From assembly GCA_029882975.1 (NCBI GenBank), contig JAOUJW010000001.1:1-64000 (forward strand): DNA of 64,000 bases, given 5' to 3'. A program made the position numbers and the translations under genes. This DNA comes from Gammaproteobacteria bacterium (lineage in GTDB: Bacteria > Pseudomonadota > Gammaproteobacteria > SZUA-152). This document shows positions 34,373 through 43,211 of the stretch, in pieces; the stretch's first letter is position 1, and each line of letters begins with the position of its first letter. Below the pieces are notes generated by a model. That model was given only the letters and a program-made list of their open reading frames with translations. It ran no database searches and was not told where the DNA came from.

Positions 34373-35221
34373 CTACCAGCCATAGACGACGCCTTCCAAC
34401 AATAAATTATATAAGGAATAATCTTCTTTTCTGGCGGCAACAAACGACTTGTCACCGGCAAATCGACTGGAGATTTTCCGAGCGGCCACCTTGCCTTCAC
34501 CTACTGTCAAAGAACGAATTATACGTTTCTTGTTTTCGTTACTGACCTTAGTGCTCACAGAAATCCCTTGATTAGGCAACGGACTGCTTTTGTACAACAC
34601 CCGCATTTTCTCTCGCTTGTGTTTTGGCAACTTCATATAAAAGTTTGTCCGAAACACTGCTGCTCGACATTGTTTTGCCTCGAAAGCAAGCAAAACTTTT
34701 TTGAACCCCCCGGGAACACCCCAGATCACAGGTTGACGTACGGGATTCTTAAACAAATCGATCACTGTTAAGGTTGCCAAGTTAGGAGGCGGGATACCAC
34801 AAACCTTTTTACCCACCAACTCTTTGACAGACTGGATGGTGTCGCCATTGTCCACAGCAACCACAAACTCCAAAGCACCGGGCAACTTCACTAAAACCTC
34901 ATGTTTAAGATGCTCTTGGCGCCAGGAAATAAAGTGGGGTCCGTCAAATACGATATCATACCGACCGCGACGCAAATCCCTTTGATATTGCAGCCAGTTT
35001 TTGGGATGTTCATAGGAAACTTTCTCTCCCAGCAATTGACTGAGATGGGTCGCTAACGGCCCATATAGTTTCACTCCAGCCTGCTCCGCTTCTCTAGGAG
35101 GCGCCGACAAAACCAACTCTGCGCTCACCGGGTTTGAAAAACCAAAACACAGGAACCACAACATCAACTTTATGTGATAACGAAAAAATACGAATATATC
35201 GATTCGGGTTAAAAAACGCAT
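34373..35221 (-). CDS. PhnD-like periplasmic substrate-binding protein
   Basis: 282 residues from the ATG at 35221, a second start inside a longer frame; this gives a signal-anchor segment (MLWFLCFGFSNPVSA about 20-34). The mature part matches the PhnD/phosphate-phosphonate binding fold: LVLSAPPREAEQAG, YEHPKNWLQYQRDL, YDIVFDGPHFISW and GVPGGFKKVLLAFEAKQC (a motif where the Cys replaces the usual Gly/Ala). No ABC permease or ATPase is next to it, so it may serve a sensor or an unlinked transporter. Ligand unknown. Confidence 0.75.
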   Translation of the reverse strand: MRFLTRIDIFVFFRYHIKLMLWFLCFGFSNPVSAELVLSAPPREAEQAGVKLYGPLATHLSQLLGEKVSYEHPKNWLQYQRDLRRGRYDIVFDGPHFISWRQEHLKHEVLVKLPGALEFVVAVDNGDTIQSVKELVGKKVCGIPPPNLATLTVIDLFKNPVRQPVIWGVPGGFKKVLLAFEAKQCRAAVFRTNFYMKLPKHKREKMRVLYKSSPLPNQGISVSTKVSNENKKRIIRSLTVGEGKVAARKISSRFAGDKSFVAARKEDYSLYNLLLEGVVYGW

Positions 35222-35638
35222 GCAACTTCCCCAAAGAATCCAGCCACTGTTACTCGCCCAAACTTCCTGCGGAAATCGGGATTTCACCGGATTGAAACTA
35301 CCCGGTATTCACATCCTGACAAGTAAATAATTAATCAAACAGGACGCCTGGTTCCTGAGAACCAAACCCTGCAGACCACAGCCGGATAAACCTAAGGTTT
35401 TTCATTTCCATGGTTTATACCAAAGCTGTGTGAATCGAAGCTGAACCGGAAGCCGCTGTTTTTAATTAATTTTACCCGGAATCAGTGTGTGGCTGCTGAA
35501 ATCAAAGTAACGCTCGTCGCTGCAGTACAGCGACACACTCCACTTTAGCAAACAGATTTTCTATTTTGAAGCGAAAAATGGTATTTCGTTTAATAGATAG
35601 GAATTATCCTACAATTCCCTTCCCGATTGAGCCAATCT
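35222..35638. other. Intergenic region without a credible gene
   Basis: 417 bases. A perfect 7-bp hairpin (GTCGCTG/CAGCGAC, 35516-35534) and a GGTTC/GAACC hairpin near 35350-35363 are visible, neither followed by a T-run. I see no frame that looks coding and no tRNA. Confidence 0.4.
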
Positions 35639-36952
35639 TTAGCTAGGGTCAAAACGAATCAACAATATGGGAAGGATACGCCCGTGCACAATCGCCGATT
35701 CCATTTTCCATTGCCACGAGGGATTGGATATCAACAGGTCTTGTTCCTTTTTGGAATTCCACTCGTAATTCAAAGGTAATCTAAAACCATAAAAGGATTT
35801 GAGTTTCATAGGACTTATGGTGGCCAACCACAGACCTGCAACCTCCGGGGGGCGCTCGACAATCGGCCACAGCCGCAATACCCACAAGACCTCGCCTATT
35901 TGCCGCACTTTCATTAACCTGGGGATTTGTGTGGAGAAATGTTGATTGAATACAGGCAGACGTTCCGGTTGCAAAGAAGGCGACAACCACAATAGTGCAT
36001 TTTTATAGGACAAACGTTCACCCTCACGCCAATCCGTCTGAGTTAATGCCTGCTGGATTTGAACTTCGCTGCCCCACAACTGAATGGTAAAAGGATCTGG
36101 TTCGTTTTGACTCCGGTTTACAAGATAAGAACGCCATTGGCCGTCCCACCATTGTTCAGGTTCGACTATGGGTAATTGCAAGGACAATTCCTGTCGAACG
36201 CCGACAGCTAACATAACGCCCACCACAAGGGTCAGCACAAATACCCCGAAGGTGGATTCAAGCAAGTACTTCAACAAAAGACCCGGCATGTGTTTGTAAT
36301 CCACCCCGCCAAAACGCCGGGCTAACCAGGGCGCAATCAGCCTTTTGTCAATAGTTCGCAGTAGAACAAACAGCCCCCAAAACAACAACATGACTAGCAA
36401 AAATAACAACATCAAGCGCCCCGCCAGTTCTGACGCTAAATGCATAGAAGCCCCCACCGCAACCCCCGGCAAAACCACCACCGGCGCCCAGGCTATGGCG
36501 GAAATGACATTAACAAGCGTAAATACCCAGGGATTCATGTGCATGATACCGGCAATCGCGGGAATAACCGGACGCACTGGCCCCACAAATCGACCGATAA
36601 AAATACTCAATGCACCATGCTTGTGGAAAAAACGCTCGCCGCGGGGTAACAGCTCGGGGTGACGAGTGAAAGGCCAAACGGACCTCAGTTGCCGATCAAA
36701 ATGACGCCCTACCCAATAACTGATACCGTCACCGGTTATGGCACCGGCCATTGCCCAGAGCAAGGTGGGCCACAAATCCAGGGCACCCAGCCCTACCAAT
36801 GCCCCAACCCCCAGCATGAGCGCCACACCAGGCACCACAATACCCACTATGATCAACGATTCGGTGCACGCAATAAGAAAGATTGCGAAACCGGCTAAGC
36901 CTGGATGCGCTTGCATCCAGGCCAAAAGCACTTGGATTGCGTCGAAGTTCAT
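35639..36952 (-). CDS. DedA-family membrane protein with LssY-like C-terminus
   Basis: 437 residues. The first 210 residues are a DedA/SNARE-associated domain: ESLIIVGIVVPGVALMLGVG, GAITGDGISYWVGRHF, then FIGRFVGPVRPVIPAIAGIMHM. These proteins move undecaprenyl phosphate or other lipids across the membrane. A second membrane helix region (about 215-255) leads to a soluble C-terminal domain of about 180 residues resembling LssY_C. Two-part proteins of this kind are known, with the C-terminal role not established. It is a single gene on the - strand. Confidence 0.8.
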   Translation of the reverse strand: MNFDAIQVLLAWMQAHPGLAGFAIFLIACTESLIIVGIVVPGVALMLGVGALVGLGALDLWPTLLWAMAGAITGDGISYWVGRHFDRQLRSVWPFTRHPELLPRGERFFHKHGALSIFIGRFVGPVRPVIPAIAGIMHMNPWVFTLVNVISAIAWAPVVVLPGVAVGASMHLASELAGRLMLLFLLVMLLFWGLFVLLRTIDKRLIAPWLARRFGGVDYKHMPGLLLKYLLESTFGVFVLTLVVGVMLAVGVRQELSLQLPIVEPEQWWDGQWRSYLVNRSQNEPDPFTIQLWGSEVQIQQALTQTDWREGERLSYKNALLWLSPSLQPERLPVFNQHFSTQIPRLMKVRQIGEVLWVLRLWPIVERPPEVAGLWLATISPMKLKSFYGFRLPLNYEWNSKKEQDLLISNPSWQWKMESAIVHGRILPILLIRFDPS

Positions 36953-36979
36953 TGAGATCGGCGCGAACTCCCGACGCTA

Positions 36980-38260
36980 CTACAAAGTCGCAAAAACTTT
37001 GTCGGCAGCAGCCACGGTCGCCTCGATATGCTCATTTTCATGGGCTCCGGAGACAAAACCGGCTTCGTACGCGGAAGGTGCCATATACACACCTTGAGTT
37101 AACATGCCATGGTAAAATTTCTGAAAACGATCAATATCACATTGGGTAACTTGAGCAAACTCCGTTACCGTTTCCTGTTCGGTAAAGAAAAAGCCAAACA
37201 TACCGCCAACCTGGTTAGTACACAGTGGAATATTGTGTTTTGCGGCACATTGCTTCAGACCTTCACACAGTTGTTGGGCCTTATGGCTTAAATTGTCATG
37301 AAAACCCGCTTGAGATACCAATTTTAATGTGGTCAAACCGGCCGCCATGGATACTGGATTACCCGACAAGGTACCTGCCTGATACACCGGCCCCAAGGGA
37401 GCGATTTGCTCCATAATCGCCCGTTTACCGCCAAAGGCACCTACGGGCAAACCACCGCCAATCACTTTACCTAAGGTGGTTAAGTCAGGCATGACATCAT
37501 AGTGACTTTGCGCACCTCCCAGTGCTACACGGAATCCCGTCATCACTTCGTCAAAAATCAGCACGCTTTTATACTGATCGCAAAGCTGACGCAAACCCTG
37601 CAAAAATCCCGGAACGGGGGGAATACAGTTCATATTTCCGGCCACTGGTTCCACAATCACGCAGGCAATTTCTTCACCTACTTGTTCAAATACTTGTTGT
37701 ACCTGCTCTATTTTGTTGTACGCCACAGTAATGGTCTGCTCGGCCAGTGCTTTGGGTACTCCTGGTGAAGTGGGCACGCCCAAAGTCAAGGCTCCTGAAC
37801 CCGCTTTTACCAAAAGCGAATCTGAATGGCCGTGGTAACAGCCTTCGAATTTTATAATTTTTTCCCTGCCGGTAAATCCTCGCGCCAAGCGTATGGCACT
37901 CATGGTCGCCTCGGTACCGGAGTTCACCATTCGCACCATATCCACCGAAGGTACAATATCACACACCAATTGCGCCATTTCCGTTTCTATGGCTGTAGGT
38001 GCGCCGTATCCCAAACCCTGTTCAACCACGGCTTGCACGGCTTGTATCACCTCAGGGTGTTGGTGACCCACTATCATAGGCCCCCAGGAACCCACATAAT
38101 CGATATAACGCCGGTCATCCTCATCAAATAAGTAAGGACCTTGGCTTTTCTTAAAAAAAACCGGATCCCCCCCTACTCCTTTAAAGGCCCGTACGGGTGA
38201 GTTTACCCCGCCGGGAATGACTTTTTGTGCTTGTAAAAACAAATCATGAGAACGAGACAT
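36980..38260 (-). CDS. hemL: Glutamate-1-semialdehyde 2,1-aminomutase
   Basis: 426 residues, the usual length. Hallmarks: [20 protein letters not shown] at the N-terminus, [50 protein letters not shown] and the PLP Lys in [17 protein letters not shown]. It makes 5-aminolevulinate for haem synthesis. It lies next to thiE and thiD in the same direction; hemL-thiE-thiD clustering is common in gammaproteobacteria. Confidence 0.97.
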   Translation of the reverse strand: MSRSHDLFLQAQKVIPGGVNSPVRAFKGVGGDPVFFKKSQGPYLFDEDDRRYIDYVGSWGPMIVGHQHPEVIQAVQAVVEQGLGYGAPTAIETEMAQLVCDIVPSVDMVRMVNSGTEATMSAIRLARGFTGREKIIKFEGCYHGHSDSLLVKAGSGALTLGVPTSPGVPKALAEQTITVAYNKIEQVQQVFEQVGEEIACVIVEPVAGNMNCIPPVPGFLQGLRQLCDQYKSVLIFDEVMTGFRVALGGAQSHYDVMPDLTTLGKVIGGGLPVGAFGGKRAIMEQIAPLGPVYQAGTLSGNPVSMAAGLTTLKLVSQAGFHDNLSHKAQQLCEGLKQCAAKHNIPLCTNQVGGMFGFFFTEQETVTEFAQVTQCDIDRFQKFYHGMLTQGVYMAPSAYEAGFVSGAHENEHIEATVAAADKVFATL

Positions 38261-38311
38261 ACAAAATCCTTACTTAGTAGGAACCTGTGATTCCACGGCT
38301 CCGTTGTGAAT

Positions 38312-38962
38312 TTAACTTTTTCCCCGGATAAAACAGGCACTCAACCGGCGAGCCGCCACATCAATCCGCTCTTGTCCGAACACACCATCAATAACCGCCA
38401 ACATATCCGCGGCCGCCTGTACCAACGGAAGTGCATTTTGCGCCGTAATACCGCCTATGGCGGCCACTGGAATACCGAGAACCTGTTTTGCCCCGCGCAA
38501 CAAATCAAGATCGGCTCCCACCGCATCGGGCTTGGTCCGGGATGGAAAAAAACGACCGAAAGCCACATAATCCGCCCCTTGCCTCTCAGCCTCCAGGGCC
38601 AATTCCAGGCGATTGTAACAAGAAATTCCGATGATGGCTTGTGTACCTAAAACCTGGCGGGCTTGCGCCAATGCGGTATCACTTTGTCCCAAATGAACCC
38701 CGTGTGCACCGACTTCCTGGGCCAGCTCAACTTGATCGTTGATAATAAACCGAGCATCGTAGCTCTCACAAAGATTACGCAATCGCAGCGCCAGGGTAAC
38801 TTTTTCCGCTGCCGTAGAGTGTTTATCGCGAAACTGCATCACGGCTGCACCACCTTGTAAAGCCGCTTCCACTTGGCGTAACAGTAAATCCGGGTCGTAA
38901 AGGGGGGGATTGATAATATATAGACCCTTGAGCCTTGACTGGTGCGCATGAGAGTAAGACAT
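38312..38962 (-). CDS. thiE: Thiamine-phosphate synthase
   Basis: 216 residues from the ATG at 38962; a longer frame would overlap the thiD gene. Signature motifs: LKGLYIINPPLYDPD, VMQFRDKHS, LCESYDARFIINDQVELA, GVHLGQSD, GISCYNRLE, YVAFGRFFPSRTKPDA and IPVAAIGGITAQNA. It joins HMP-PP and thiazole phosphate to give thiamine phosphate. It is downstream of thiD with a gap of 38 bases and upstream of hemL. No TPP riboswitch is visible ahead of it. Confidence 0.95.
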   Translation of the reverse strand: MSYSHAHQSRLKGLYIINPPLYDPDLLLRQVEAALQGGAAVMQFRDKHSTAAEKVTLALRLRNLCESYDARFIINDQVELAQEVGAHGVHLGQSDTALAQARQVLGTQAIIGISCYNRLELALEAERQGADYVAFGRFFPSRTKPDAVGADLDLLRGAKQVLGIPVAAIGGITAQNALPLVQAAADMLAVIDGVFGQERIDVAARRLSACFIRGKS

Positions 38963-39000
38963 GTGTGTAAAACCTGTTTGCGGTGACTTTCTTACGTTGT

Positions 39001-39798
39001 TCAGGTCTCGCTCAAAGCCCAAAACAGGCGATTAGGTAAACTTTGCCCCATCCCTAACCGGTAGCCGTGCTTTAAAGCTCCCCATACGTACTCCTGCGCC
39101 TCACGCACCGCCGTTAAAGGGTCCAGTCCTTGTGACATCAATCCGGCAATAGCAACCGCCAAGGTACAACCGGAACCGTGGTAACTCCCCGGCAGGCGCT
39201 CCCAACGATAGCTTTCAATGCACTGGTGCTCAGTGTACAAGGAATTAATCACTGAAGGGGTATTTTCATGGGTACCTGTAATCAACACGTATTCGCAACC
39301 ATGCTCCAACAACTCCTGGGCGCAAGCGTCTAAAGTATCCGCTTCCGGTGCAAAAGCACGAGCCTCCTGGCTATTGGGGGTTATGATAGTCGCCAAAGGA
39401 AATAACAATTCCACCATGGCGTCGAGTATGTCGTCATCCGCCAACATACCGCCACCTCCCGCTGCGACTACCGGATCCAGCACCACCGGCAGCTCCGGAT
39501 AATCTCTCAGAATCGTGTGAATGGCTTCCACAATGTCCACACTGCCCAACATACCGATTTTAACTGCAGCAACAGGAATATCCTCCAGCACCGCGCGAGC
39601 CTGCTCAATTACCAAACTGGCCCGCAGCGATTCAAAACGCATAATGTTGACGGTATCCTGCACGGTCACTGCGGTAATCACCGGGGTTGCGTGGCAACCC
39701 ATGCTCAGCAGCGTCTCAATATCCGCTTGCACACCTGCACCACCGCTGGGGTCAGTTCCAGAAAACACCATCACCGCCGCCACGGTCTGCTCTACCAT
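39001..39798 (-). CDS. thiD: HMP/HMP-P kinase ThiD
   Basis: 265 residues, usual length. The ribokinase-fold hallmarks are present: SGTDPSGGAGVQADIET (about 13-29), VKIGMLGS, LDPVVAAGGGGML, TPNSQEARAF, and the anion-hole GSYHGSGCTLAVAIA with Cys/Asp region near the C-terminus. It phosphorylates hydroxymethylpyrimidine twice. First gene of the thiD-thiE-hemL run on the - strand. The intergenic region upstream (39799-40066) does not contain a TPP-riboswitch core that I can see. Confidence 0.95.
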   Translation of the reverse strand: MVEQTVAAVMVFSGTDPSGGAGVQADIETLLSMGCHATPVITAVTVQDTVNIMRFESLRASLVIEQARAVLEDIPVAAVKIGMLGSVDIVEAIHTILRDYPELPVVLDPVVAAGGGGMLADDDILDAMVELLFPLATIITPNSQEARAFAPEADTLDACAQELLEHGCEYVLITGTHENTPSVINSLYTEHQCIESYRWERLPGSYHGSGCTLAVAIAGLMSQGLDPLTAVREAQEYVWGALKHGYRLGMGQSLPNRLFWALSET

Positions 39799-40066
39799 AG
39801 TTGCTCCTTACTCTTGATCCGTCTAACCCATGATGTGAAATTTAACAGCATGAATTATCAGTATTTTTGCTAAATGCTAACACTACCACGGAGGTTCACC
39901 TAATATGATAGCGTATTTCTCTGCCCCCAACGACTGCTGTCAATACCCGTACTTATCAACCCTGTTTATAACAGCAACAACAGTCTGAATAGTAATTTGA
40001 CATTTCACAGAGAATTTTGAGCTAAACTTATTCTTTAGTATCCAACTCAGTTTACCTGTGGTCATC

Positions 40067-40585
40067 ATGAAAAACTCCATACCCAATACCGCTATGGCTG
40101 CGGCGGTACGTGACTACTGCAGCCTGATTGACGATTGTAACAAGGAGGACGGCAAGTCATATTGGCTACGTCGCATGGCGAAACTGTTGCCCCGTCTACA
40201 CCTTGCTGTTGTGTCATTGGAAGGAGCCAATCTCATTCAAACTTATGACCTACCCAATGATGACCTACGCTGTGAATTATTCATGAGCTTGAACCAACGC
40301 TTGCACCAAGACACTTTGCTCTGGTCAAACCTGGACCGAGCCGACGCCAGGCAATCCATGTGTGAACAACTGGCCGATGATTTTACGGACATTTACTTCG
40401 ACTTAAAATCCGGATTGGAACTGCACGATCACCAAAACACCACTCTGGCCATGGACAACTGGTATTCCAGTTTTTACAACCATTGGGGTCAACACTTAGT
40501 TGATGCTGAAAGTTGGTTACATGCGGTAGAAACCCGGAACTACAACACATGTAAGGTCGCCGTAGAAATATTTAGAACGGCTTAA
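40067..40585 (+). CDS. DUF5063-like protein
   Basis: 172 residues from the ATG at 40067; a GTG three codons earlier lies in the same frame. It is all-helical, with AVRDYCSLIDDCN at the start, LRRMAKLLPRLHLAVVSLEG, an acidic LADDFTDIYFDLKSGLEL segment and FYNHWGQHLVDAESWLHAV, a pattern I associate with DUF5063 proteins. Function unknown. Its last 14 bases overlap the end of hemJ on the other strand. Confidence 0.5.
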   Translation: MKNSIPNTAMAAAVRDYCSLIDDCNKEDGKSYWLRRMAKLLPRLHLAVVSLEGANLIQTYDLPNDDLRCELFMSLNQRLHQDTLLWSNLDRADARQSMCEQLADDFTDIYFDLKSGLELHDHQNTTLAMDNWYSSFYNHWGQHLVDAESWLHAVETRNYNTCKVAVEIFRTA

Positions 40586-40994
40586 CCACGACCAAAATAA
40601 CGATCACTAACAAAGGAATAACCGGGAGTTCGTTTATCACCCGGTAAAACTTATGAGATCGAACATTGCGGCCCAATTTGAAATCTTTGACTAATTTCCC
40701 ACAATAAACATGATAAGCAATCAGTAATGCGGCGAAAACCAGTTTTACGGTAAGCCAATAGCTATCGGCATAGCTGGTCCAGGCATAGCCAAACAACAGC
40801 CATAAACCAAAAACGGTGGCCCCGACAGCGCCAATATGGGTCATGATGTACAATTTTCGCTCCATCACCTTGAAGCGTTCATCCCCAGGCTGATCATTAC
40901 ACATGGCATGATACACAAATAATCGAGGCAAATAGAACAGCCCGGAAAACCACACAATCACAAAAATGATATGAAACGCCACCACCCAAAGCAT
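40572..40994 (-). CDS. hemJ: Protoporphyrinogen IX oxidase HemJ
   Basis: 140 residues, about four helices. It has the HemJ pattern: a His in the first helix (FHIIFVIVWFSGLFYLPRLFVYHA), MTHIGAVGATVFGLWLLF, WLTVKLVFAALLIAYHVYCGKL and RVINELPVIPLLVIVILVV. HemJ oxidises protoporphyrinogen to protoporphyrin in bacteria without HemG or HemY. The gene ends 14 bases inside the convergent DUF5063-like gene. It follows the ClC gene in the same direction. Confidence 0.92.
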   Translation of the reverse strand: MLWVVAFHIIFVIVWFSGLFYLPRLFVYHAMCNDQPGDERFKVMERKLYIMTHIGAVGATVFGLWLLFGYAWTSYADSYWLTVKLVFAALLIAYHVYCGKLVKDFKLGRNVRSHKFYRVINELPVIPLLVIVILVVVKPF

Positions 40995-41011
40995 AGGGGG
41001 CTCCTTCTCAA

Positions 41012-42718
41012 TTATTTATATCGATAGTGGGATTCTATATCCCCCCTGGTTAAAATACCATGTACTTCCGTTTGTCCCCCTGTTGTACTGCGTCCCACGT
41101 ACACGGACGTGACAGCGCGCTGCTCCATCAGCTCTAAAGCCTGCTGTAATGTCGCACGTATACTCACCTGGACCGCATCAAAACGATCCGCAGGTATTTC
41201 CAATAAGTCCAATTCCTGGGTTTGTTGACTCAAGAAGCGCAGCAAATCTGCAGCGGGCAATAGTGCCACAGGGGTTTTATCGTCCATAACCACCACCCAT
41301 TGCGGTTCTTTGAGCAAAAGTTGTTGTGCGGTTTCACGCTGAATTAATTGTGGCGACAACACAAAAGAACGACTCATTTTACTGGCCACGCCTACGCGAC
41401 GTAAAGATTGGGCAACGGGATCATTGCGATAATCCATTCCCTTCGCTTTAAGCAGCATCACAAAAACACCTTCCTTCGCAAACATGTGGCTACTGGTCAA
41501 ACCGGCAATAACAATCACCAACATACCGGGTAATATGATATGGGTATTAACTGTCATTTCCAACAGAGCCATTAAGGCTGCCAAAGGCGCTTGTAGAGTA
41601 GCGCCCATCATAGCCCCCATGCCCAGCATGGCGTAAAACCCTGCCGATGCCATATCACCATCGTATAAACTATTGCCCAACACCCCCACCAAACCGCCTG
41701 CCGTTGCGCCAATAACCAGGGTTGGTCCGATCAATCCCCCCGGCAAACCCAGTCCCAGCCCCACACAACTTGCCAGCAATTTAGCCACAACTACCGTCAA
41801 CAACAACATCATGCTGTACTGACCCAGCATGGCACTGTTTACCGTATCGTAACCAACCCCCATGACTTGCGGCACAAACACGGCAATCGCCCCCACAATT
41901 ACGCCTGCCAGAGTACTCTTGTGCCAAAACTGCATGTTGGTGGATTTCACCACACAAAATTTCATAATGCTGATAAAAGCCGCAGCCACAGCGCCTATAA
42001 AAACCCCCATGACGACCAGTAGCGGCAACTCTGCCATGGACGCTAATTGCAATGCCGGAACGGAAAATGCGGGTTGATCGCCAAACACCATGCGAGTTAA
42101 AACCGTTGCGCTGACCGCAGCCAATATGACGGGTGTAAAGCCGGCGATGGTGTATTCCATCACTATCACTTCCATCGCAAAAATAACCCCGGCAATGGGT
42201 GTGTTAAAAGAAGCAGCAATGGATGCTGCCGCACCGCAGGCCACCAGCACCCGCAGACAGTTATGTGGTAATTTGAGAAACTGACCCAGTAAACTGCTGC
42301 TACTGGCTCCAAGATGTATGACCGGCCCTTCCCTGCCGACAGAATGACCACTGATAATACTGATGGCTGCGCCAACAAATTGCATCAACATATTACCCGC
42401 TGACATCTGACCTTGATGATAAGAAAGACGTTCCAACACTTGAGCCACACCAACCGCCCGGTATTCTTTGCGTACCCATTGAAACAATAAACCAATAAGT
42501 AAACCGCCGGCTGCGGGAAGCAGAAAACGCGCAGCGACGCCGAGTGACTCATAATTCTCCGGATCTGCATCCGGCAAAAAACTGGCTTGAGTGCTTTCCA
42601 CCACTAAGCGAAACCCAATAATGACCAACGCAGAAAAAATACCACTAATGATACCCAACACTGAAAGCAATGGTAACGCATCGACACCGGCAAGCTTTAA
42701 TCGGATGTTTTCCAACAT
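41012..42718 (-). CDS. ClC-family chloride/proton transporter with CBS domains
   Basis: 568 residues. The ClC selectivity and gating motifs are visible: GREGPVIHLGAS (gating Glu, about 123-134), GLGLPGGLIGPTLVIGA (about 310-326), and QAPLAALMALLEM. The gating Glu is conserved, which favours an exchanger over a channel. Two CBS domains occupy about 430-565 (TAQQLLLKEPQWVVVMDD; ATLQQALELMEQRAVTSVYVG) and could regulate it through nucleotide binding. It is 17 bases from hemJ, in the same direction, and co-transcription is likely. Confidence 0.92.
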   Translation of the reverse strand: MLENIRLKLAGVDALPLLSVLGIISGIFSALVIIGFRLVVESTQASFLPDADPENYESLGVAARFLLPAAGGLLIGLLFQWVRKEYRAVGVAQVLERLSYHQGQMSAGNMLMQFVGAAISIISGHSVGREGPVIHLGASSSSLLGQFLKLPHNCLRVLVACGAAASIAASFNTPIAGVIFAMEVIVMEYTIAGFTPVILAAVSATVLTRMVFGDQPAFSVPALQLASMAELPLLVVMGVFIGAVAAAFISIMKFCVVKSTNMQFWHKSTLAGVIVGAIAVFVPQVMGVGYDTVNSAMLGQYSMMLLLTVVVAKLLASCVGLGLGLPGGLIGPTLVIGATAGGLVGVLGNSLYDGDMASAGFYAMLGMGAMMGATLQAPLAALMALLEMTVNTHIILPGMLVIVIAGLTSSHMFAKEGVFVMLLKAKGMDYRNDPVAQSLRRVGVASKMSRSFVLSPQLIQRETAQQLLLKEPQWVVVMDDKTPVALLPAADLLRFLSQQTQELDLLEIPADRFDAVQVSIRATLQQALELMEQRAVTSVYVGRSTTGGQTEVHGILTRGDIESHYRYK

Positions 42719-43140
42719 GTGTGTATTTTCCTAGATATCGAAGCCAACAATTCGTCCAGCGTTGCTTATGTTGATATCTCTGTTAATGGAATAGTTTGGT
42801 CTTATGTTCACTATACTGGATTTTGCCCGGTTTCCCGAAAAAATAGATAAAAATTCCAATAGCTGGGCCATCCACCTACGTAAACTACGTAGGCGAAATC
42901 AAATTCTACAGCAATTAAAGAATCTTAATTGTGAATTATCAGGCAATTAACAGTCTTCCCCAAAAACTGAAACAAAATGAATTATAGGCCAATTGTTCTT
43001 AAGGGATCAAAGTAGGAGGCAAACGACTTACTCATAAGCACATAAAACTCTTGACCAAAGGAATAACTCGGAGTAGATTTTACTCGTCCTGCGGGAGGAG
43101 AACTTCAGGATTAATAAAAATAATATTGATAAAACCACTG
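42719..43140 (+). ncRNA. Possible small RNA upstream of an orphan terminator
   Basis: The 493-base region 42719-43211 has no credible coding frame, yet a strong + strand terminator stands at 43141-43167. A transcript that ends there is therefore expected. Local hairpins include CCTACGTA/TACGTAGG (42875-42893) and GAGTA/TACTC around 43070-43090. The 5' end is not defined; the range given is only the outer limit. I found no known riboswitch core. Confidence 0.35.
42875..42893. repeat. Perfect 8-bp hairpin
   Basis: CCTACGTA and TACGTAGG are separated by AAC. It lies within the gene-free region before the orphan terminator and could be a regulatory palindrome or part of a structured RNA. Confidence 0.45.
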
Positions 43141-43167
43141 ATAGCGACCTCGGTCGCTATTTTTTTT
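43141..43167 (+). terminator. Orphan rho-independent terminator
   Basis: A perfect 9-bp stem (ATAGCGACC/GGTCGCTAT) with a 2-base loop is followed by seven T residues. No + strand gene ends near it, and on the - strand there is no T-run after the stem, so it does not fit the neighbouring - strand gene. Confidence 0.85.
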
Positions 43168-43211
43168 GCGTGGCATTTTCCAGTCATATTGACCTACCTG
43201 ATTATTTGAAA

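Noticed and set aside
39799-40066. TPP riboswitch ahead of thiD.
   Set aside because: The thi-box core is not visible on either strand in this gap.
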